Positions 6,171 through 9,708 of a DNA stretch of 9,708 nucleotides are shown here, piece by piece; the first letter of the stretch is position 1, and each line of letters begins with the position of its first letter. This DNA is from Anaerolineales bacterium UBA1429 (GTDB lineage: Bacteria; Chloroflexota; Anaerolineae; UBA1429): the NCBI GenBank assembly GCA_002329325.1, contig DCTX01000060.1, positions 7,004 to 16,711 on the forward strand. The letters are read 5' to 3'. Under the pieces are notes generated by a model that was not told the origin of the DNA, searched no databases, and saw only the letters and a program-made list of their open reading frames with translations. The position numbers were made by a program, and so were the translations under genes.

Positions 6171-6178
6171 GGCAGGGA

Positions 6179-8464
6179 TCAGGGGACGTTGATCGGGCCG
6201 ATGGAGACATAATCCTGGGGGGGATCGCTATCCAGCACCACGAGGCGCTCGCCCGTCTCCAGCCGATAGAGCCCCACCCGCAGGCGGTACTCGCCCTCTC
6301 GCAGGTTGCGGGGGATCGGCAGCATGTGCACGTCCCGCACCTGCTCGCCCATGTCCCAGAAGGAGGTGGGGTAGCTCCCCTGCAGGGGAGGGCCGTCCAC
6401 CTGGGCTACCAGCTCGCCGGCGGTATCCACCAGGTGGATGAACACGGTATAGTCGCGGATCAGCGGGCCTTCCGAGCGCCAGTAGAGGACCACCTCCCAA
6501 TCCTGGCCCGGCACCGGCCGCCAGGGAGAAAGGCCGTATCCCACCAGGCTGATCTCGTTATCCAGGTTGGCCTCCATGGGCCGCTCGGGCAGGTAGCCGA
6601 CGCGGACCGGCGCCGCCAGCCGCGCCCTGGCCACGCGGATGTTGCCGCCCAGGGGGTTGCCGTGGGGGTCCACCCCGGGCATGGGCTCGCCGCCCGGCTC
6701 CGCATAGACCGACAGCCGGATGTCGGCGGCCGTCGGCGCCACGGCGTCCGGCGTCACCGGCAGCTCCAGCCGATCCACCACCACGTCGCCCGGGACCCAG
6801 AGGCTCGTGGGCCGGATGCCCTCGCCCAGATACGCCATATGGCTGGCGACCAGGGCCTTGTCTCTGCCCAGCACCGTGACGTGCGCCGTATAGTCGCCGG
6901 TCATCCTGAGGCGGGCGAGCCAGTACAGCTCGATGCGCAGCACGCCCCCCGGCTCCATGGCCGAGTCATCCACCCGGTAGCCCAGCAGGAACAGGTCCGA
7001 CCCAAAGGAGACGTCCAGGGCCCGTAGATCGGCCGGCAGCTCGGACAGGTCCAGGCGCGACGGGGCGGCGTACGCGGGGGCGATGTAGGCAAAGGGCGTG
7101 ATGGCCGAGACGGCGGCGAACGCCAGGATCAGCATGGCCGGGACGGCGGGCGCGTAGCGGCGGCGGAACCAGGCCTCCAGCCCCAGCACCAACAGCAACG
7201 CCAGGCCGGGAGCGAGGGGCAGCAGGGCGCCGCCGACAAAGGTCATCGTGGGGAAGAGGATGCTGGCGAAAAAGATGATCAGGCTCAGCCCGGACCAGAC
7301 CAGGACGACGCCATAGCGGGGATGGGAGAGATCGAGCTTGCCGCGCCACGAGCTGCCCGGGCCGTGGAGCCAGCGCGCCTGGATCATCTGCAGCGCCAGC
7401 CCGGTGATGCACAGCGCCAGCAGGATCGTGATGGTCGTGTAATAGACTGCATCGGCGGGGATGTTGAGCCAGCCGAACAGGCCCCAATAGGCCTGCAGGG
7501 CGAGCTGGGCGCGGGCGACAAGGCTCCTGTCAACCACGCTCTGCCACAGGACTTGCCGCTCAAGGCCCCACTGCCCGGCCAGAACCCATAGCAGGGGGCC
7601 GATCGCCAAAGCCAACATGGCGGCCATCGGCGGCCACGGGTGTCGCACGGCTGCCCTCGTCGCCAGGCGCTCCCTCTGGGCCGCCTTGGCCTGGGCATAG
7701 CCGACCAGGACCACGGCGCACCAGCCCCACCAGGAGGCCAAGGCGGCCAGCCCGGCCGCCAGGGCCGCGCTCCACCGCAAGGCCGGCGAGACCGTCTGGG
7801 CGTCGGCCATGCGCAGGCTCAGGTACACCGCCAGGGTGCACAAGAAGAGGCCCCAGGCGCGAGGCCCTATGCCTGCGGTCAGGAACAGGTAGCCGGGCAA
7901 GAAGGCCAAAGCCACCAGCGCGGCCAGGGAGGTCGGGACTCTGCCGCGGGTGAGCCGCAAGAAGCCCAGGTAGGCCAGGACCAGGGTGCCCGCGGAGGCG
8001 ACGATGCTCAGGTAGCGCAGCCGCAGCACGGCGCGCGATAGGGGGCCGTCGGCGCGAGGTGCCTCCTTGGCGATCACGATGTTCCGGTTGCCGATGCCCT
8101 CCGGCTCTCCCGGCACGGCGTAAGGGTTGGGCTGGTAGATGGCGGCATCCGAGGACACGTCGAGGGGAGCGATCAGCAACGCACCAAGGGCATAGTAGAG
8201 GGGCGGCTGGAGGTCCGCCTGGGGCGCCAGGGGCGCGTCATTCAAGAACGCGAGGCCCTGGGGCAGCGCCTTGCCCAGCAGAGCGTGCACACGACGATAG
8301 TGCCAGAGCTCGTCGGGCATCTCGAAGAAGGGCGTCCGCAGGGCGTAGAGACTCGCCACGCCCACGAACGCAATCAGGGCAATGCACAACCCGATGTGTT
8401 TTCGCAGCCAGCTCAGGGCCGGCGCCAGGACTTGGGCTGTCTTGATAACGGCGTCCATCCTCAT
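6179..8464 (-). CDS. Polytopic GT-C/DUF2142-like membrane protein with two C-terminal beta-rich modules
   Basis: The protein has 761 residues. After a first membrane helix (about 24-43) comes TPFFEMPDELWHYRRVHALL (44-63). Its D51-E52 and H55-Y56 match the acidic first-outer-loop motif of GT-C glycosyltransferases (PMT/GT39 type) and DUF2142 proteins. About nine more hydrophobic helices follow to about residue 468. The C-terminal 280 residues hold two soluble modules, from about 485 (FLLGYRVDD, IELYWLAR, PTSLWVPGDVVVDRLELPV) and about 635 (SLVGYGLSP, VVLYWRSEG, DYTVFIHLVDTAGELVAQVD, YPTSFWDMGEQVRD). They probably face outside. A lipid-linked-sugar transferase role is plausible but unproven; the acceptor is unknown. 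ATGs at 8464 and 8458 are both possible starts, neither with a good Shine-Dalgarno. A TATAAT box lies just upstream. The gene upstream encodes the same modules, suggesting duplication. Confidence 0.85.
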   Translation of the reverse strand: MRMDAVIKTAQVLAPALSWLRKHIGLCIALIAFVGVASLYALRTPFFEMPDELWHYRRVHALLGKALPQGLAFLNDAPLAPQADLQPPLYYALGALLIAPLDVSSDAAIYQPNPYAVPGEPEGIGNRNIVIAKEAPRADGPLSRAVLRLRYLSIVASAGTLVLAYLGFLRLTRGRVPTSLAALVALAFLPGYLFLTAGIGPRAWGLFLCTLAVYLSLRMADAQTVSPALRWSAALAAGLAALASWWGWCAVVLVGYAQAKAAQRERLATRAAVRHPWPPMAAMLALAIGPLLWVLAGQWGLERQVLWQSVVDRSLVARAQLALQAYWGLFGWLNIPADAVYYTTITILLALCITGLALQMIQARWLHGPGSSWRGKLDLSHPRYGVVLVWSGLSLIIFFASILFPTMTFVGGALLPLAPGLALLLVLGLEAWFRRRYAPAVPAMLILAFAAVSAITPFAYIAPAYAAPSRLDLSELPADLRALDVSFGSDLFLLGYRVDDSAMEPGGVLRIELYWLARLRMTGDYTAHVTVLGRDKALVASHMAYLGEGIRPTSLWVPGDVVVDRLELPVTPDAVAPTAADIRLSVYAEPGGEPMPGVDPHGNPLGGNIRVARARLAAPVRVGYLPERPMEANLDNEISLVGYGLSPWRPVPGQDWEVVLYWRSEGPLIRDYTVFIHLVDTAGELVAQVDGPPLQGSYPTSFWDMGEQVRDVHMLPIPRNLREGEYRLRVGLYRLETGERLVVLDSDPPQDYVSIGPINVP

Positions 8465-8490
8465 GCACGGTGTGCGGTTGCAGTGGGGCG

Positions 8491-8520
8491 ATTATACGCC
8501 GGGCCAGGGCAGGGGGCGAA
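8491..8520 (-). promoter_or_regulatory. Probable promoter of the 761-aa membrane protein gene
   Basis: The minus strand carries a perfect -10 TATAAT (8496-8491). With an 18-nt spacer the -35 position reads TTCGCC (8520-8515), a weak match. The predicted start near 8484 leaves a leader of about 20 nt before the ATG at 8464. A TATAAT in such GC-rich DNA is unlikely by chance, but the poor -35 limits confidence. Confidence 0.5.
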
Positions 8521-8534
8521 TCGGGCCGCCCCTG

Positions 8535-8553
8535 CGGGCCGGGCCCCGGCCCG
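8535..8553 (-). terminator. GC-rich dyad after the upstream module protein, likely transcript 3' end
   Basis: Nine-base arms CGGGCCGGG (8535-8543) and CCCGGCCCG (8545-8553) are perfectly complementary around one base. They lie 11 nt downstream of the minus-strand stop at 8565. RNA would fold into a very stable stem with a few loop bases. There is no T-run, so this may be a rho-independent-like pause, an RNA-stabilising end, or a chance palindrome in GC-rich DNA. It lies before the TATAAT of the next gene, consistent with separate units. Confidence 0.45.
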
Positions 8554-8564
8554 TCGGTGGCCGC

Positions 8565-9708
8565 CTACTCGATGGTGATCGCGATGGGCGGCACGATGCG
8601 GTCAACGCCCGCCGGCGTGGCCAAACGCTGCAGGGTGATGGGATCATACAGGCCGATGGCCAACGTCGCCGGGCCCCGATACTGGAGATCGCCAAAGACC
8701 AACTCGTGTCGGTCCACGATCACCTGCCCGGGCACCCAGGCCGACGTGGGCCACGTGCCCCCATCGGGCGCGCCATCGTGCTGGGCGATGATCCGCTCAT
8801 CGGGGCCGACCAGATGCACGAACACGACATAATCACTCTCCGGCGGCGAGCCGGACAGGGCCTCCCAGTAGAGGGTCACGGCCAGGGGGCCGCCGGCCGA
8901 CGCCGTCTCCGGCTCCACGGCCACGCCCGCCAGGCGCGCCACGCCGCCCAGCGGCACGTCCATGGCGTGAGGAACGTCCGGCAGCGCCATGAGCCGGTCG
9001 GCGGCCTCGATCTGCAGCTCGGCCAGGGCGAGGCTCTGCTCGCCGAGGGTGAGCACTATCTGCGCCGGACCGGCCTCGGCCTCGGGCGCAATGCGCACCA
9101 GATGGCGATCCACCACCAGCTCGCCGGCGCGCCAGCGGCTCGTTGGGTATCCGCCCTGGGCAGGCCGGCCATGCTGTATCGTCACCAACGCCCCGTCTGA
9201 CCCCACCACGGCCAACTGAACATCGAAATCGGGCAGGCCGTCCATCAGGCTGCGCCAGTAGAGGGTGACGGCAAGGGTCTCGCCCGGCCGGGCGGTCTCC
9301 CGGTCCAGCGCGCTGCCCACCAGCTCCAACCTCGGCGCCATCTCGACGGAAACGGGCGTCAGCGGCGTCTCGGGCGAGAAGCCCTCGGCGAAGCTCTCTG
9401 GCGGCGCTATGGACAGGCGCCCCACGGTCACCACGGTGCCCAGGACGCCGCCATCGGGGGCGGAGAACGCCAACGCGCCCTCGGCGTCGTACACGCTGAT
9501 CTGCACGTCGTACTCGACGGGCGGGGTGCCCACAGGCAGGGCCAGCAGGTAGTAGCTGCGGGCCGCCTCGCCAGGGCGCCAACGACTGGTCGCCAGAGTG
9601 GTTTGCTCGCCCAGCAGGACGCGGTCATCCATGGCCCAGACGTGGCCGCTGGCGTCGGCCAGCCGCACCGAGACCTTGAGGTCGCGGGCCGTCGCCTCGT
9701 CGAGCCGC
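8565..9708 (-). CDS. C-terminal part of a protein with three tandem beta-rich modules, paralogous to the 761-aa protein's tail (5'-truncated)
   Basis: The frame is open to the window edge (380 residues visible, last complete codon at 9707). The GTG at 9668 is inside the gene, because residues before it (DLKVSVRLADASGHVWAMDD) continue the module. Three modules are visible. The first is incomplete (LATSRWRPGEAARSYYLL). The second has LELVGSALD, LAVTLYWRSLMDG, YPTSRWRAGELVVDRHLV. The third has ARLAGVAVEP, LAVTLYWEAL, DYVVFVHLVGPDERIIAQHD, WPTSAWVPGQVIVDRHEL and a closing LAIGLYDPITLQRLATP. The same pattern forms the tail of the next gene. No membrane helix is seen in this part. By analogy the missing N-terminus may be a polytopic GT-C-like domain. 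The modules look like extracellular beta-sandwiches, perhaps for carbohydrate binding, but I know no named family with certainty. Confidence 0.82.
   Translation of the reverse strand, partial: RLDEATARDLKVSVRLADASGHVWAMDDRVLLGEQTTLATSRWRPGEAARSYYLLALPVGTPPVEYDVQISVYDAEGALAFSAPDGGVLGTVVTVGRLSIAPPESFAEGFSPETPLTPVSVEMAPRLELVGSALDRETARPGETLAVTLYWRSLMDGLPDFDVQLAVVGSDGALVTIQHGRPAQGGYPTSRWRAGELVVDRHLVRIAPEAEAGPAQIVLTLGEQSLALAELQIEAADRLMALPDVPHAMDVPLGGVARLAGVAVEPETASAGGPLAVTLYWEALSGSPPESDYVVFVHLVGPDERIIAQHDGAPDGGTWPTSAWVPGQVIVDRHELVFGDLQYRGPATLAIGLYDPITLQRLATPAGVDRIVPPIAITIE

Noticed and set aside
6054..6178. Riboswitch or small RNA in the longest intergenic region
   Set aside because: The 125 bases hold a promoter, a short leader and one weak hairpin; no conserved riboswitch pattern is visible and the leader of about 40 nt is too short.
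8382..9200. Open frame of 272 codons on the plus strand opposite the module protein
   Set aside because: It is antisense to conserved repeats and its H, R and G-rich composition marks it as a shadow.
9666..9668. GTG as a real start for the upstream module protein
   Set aside because: The frame stays open to the window edge and the residues before the GTG continue the module, so the gene is truncated by the window.
1..9708. CRISPR array, insertion sequence, tRNA or rRNA
   Set aside because: No regularly spaced direct repeats, no transposase-like frame with terminal inverted repeats, and no tRNA or rRNA signature were seen on either strand.

Overview
The window is GC-rich, gene-dense bacterial DNA with eight genes and almost no non-coding space. 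The gene set suggests Chloroflexota, perhaps an Anaerolineae- or Caldilineae-like lineage: a RarA ATPase fused to a methyltransferase-like domain, DUF4446 beside a bactofilin, a DUF2089 regulator with a SHOCT-like/holin-like group, and large GT-C-like membrane proteins ending in tandem beta-rich modules. This placement comes from recalled family distribution; no 16S gene or similar marker is present. I see no rRNA, tRNA, CRISPR array, insertion sequence or integrase.

Plus-strand block (1-3862). Four genes run in one direction. They are the 3' part of a RarA/methyltransferase-like fusion (its start lies outside the window), a one-helix DUF4446 protein, a bactofilin, and a HAD-like protein with a degraded active site and two C-terminal membrane helices. 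Gaps are 27 nt, 8 nt and then an ATGA overlap, so the last three are probably one operon, possibly with rarA. The block ends in the palindrome CTAG, which holds the stop codons of both this operon and the opposing one.

Minus-strand block 1 (6130 down to 3859). A near-consensus sigma-70-type promoter (TTGACA, 18 nt, TATTAT), with a short dyad in its spacer, precedes a strong AGGAGG and a DUF2089 zinc-ribbon/HTH regulator. A two-domain GNAT acetyltransferase (1 nt gap), a small SHOCT-like protein and a four-helix YvlD/phage-holin-family membrane protein follow. The set resembles the yvl-type envelope group of Firmicutes, with an acetyltransferase inserted. The C-terminus of the regulator and the N-terminus of the SHOCT-like protein carry the same short helical motif.

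Minus-strand block 2 (9708 down to 6179). Two genes belong to one architecture. The complete 761-residue protein has about ten membrane helices, a PDE..HY motif in the first outer loop as in GT-C or DUF2142-type proteins, and two C-terminal beta-rich modules. The gene upstream of it is cut by the window edge and shows three more copies of the module. A GC-rich dyad after the first gene and a TATAAT box before the second separate them, so each may be its own transcription unit. A role in extracytoplasmic glycan assembly is inferred, not shown.

The most interesting points are the predicted membrane-anchored pseudo-phosphatase coupled to a bactofilin, the helical motif shared by two products of the DUF2089 operon, and the operator-like dyad in the DUF2089 promoter.
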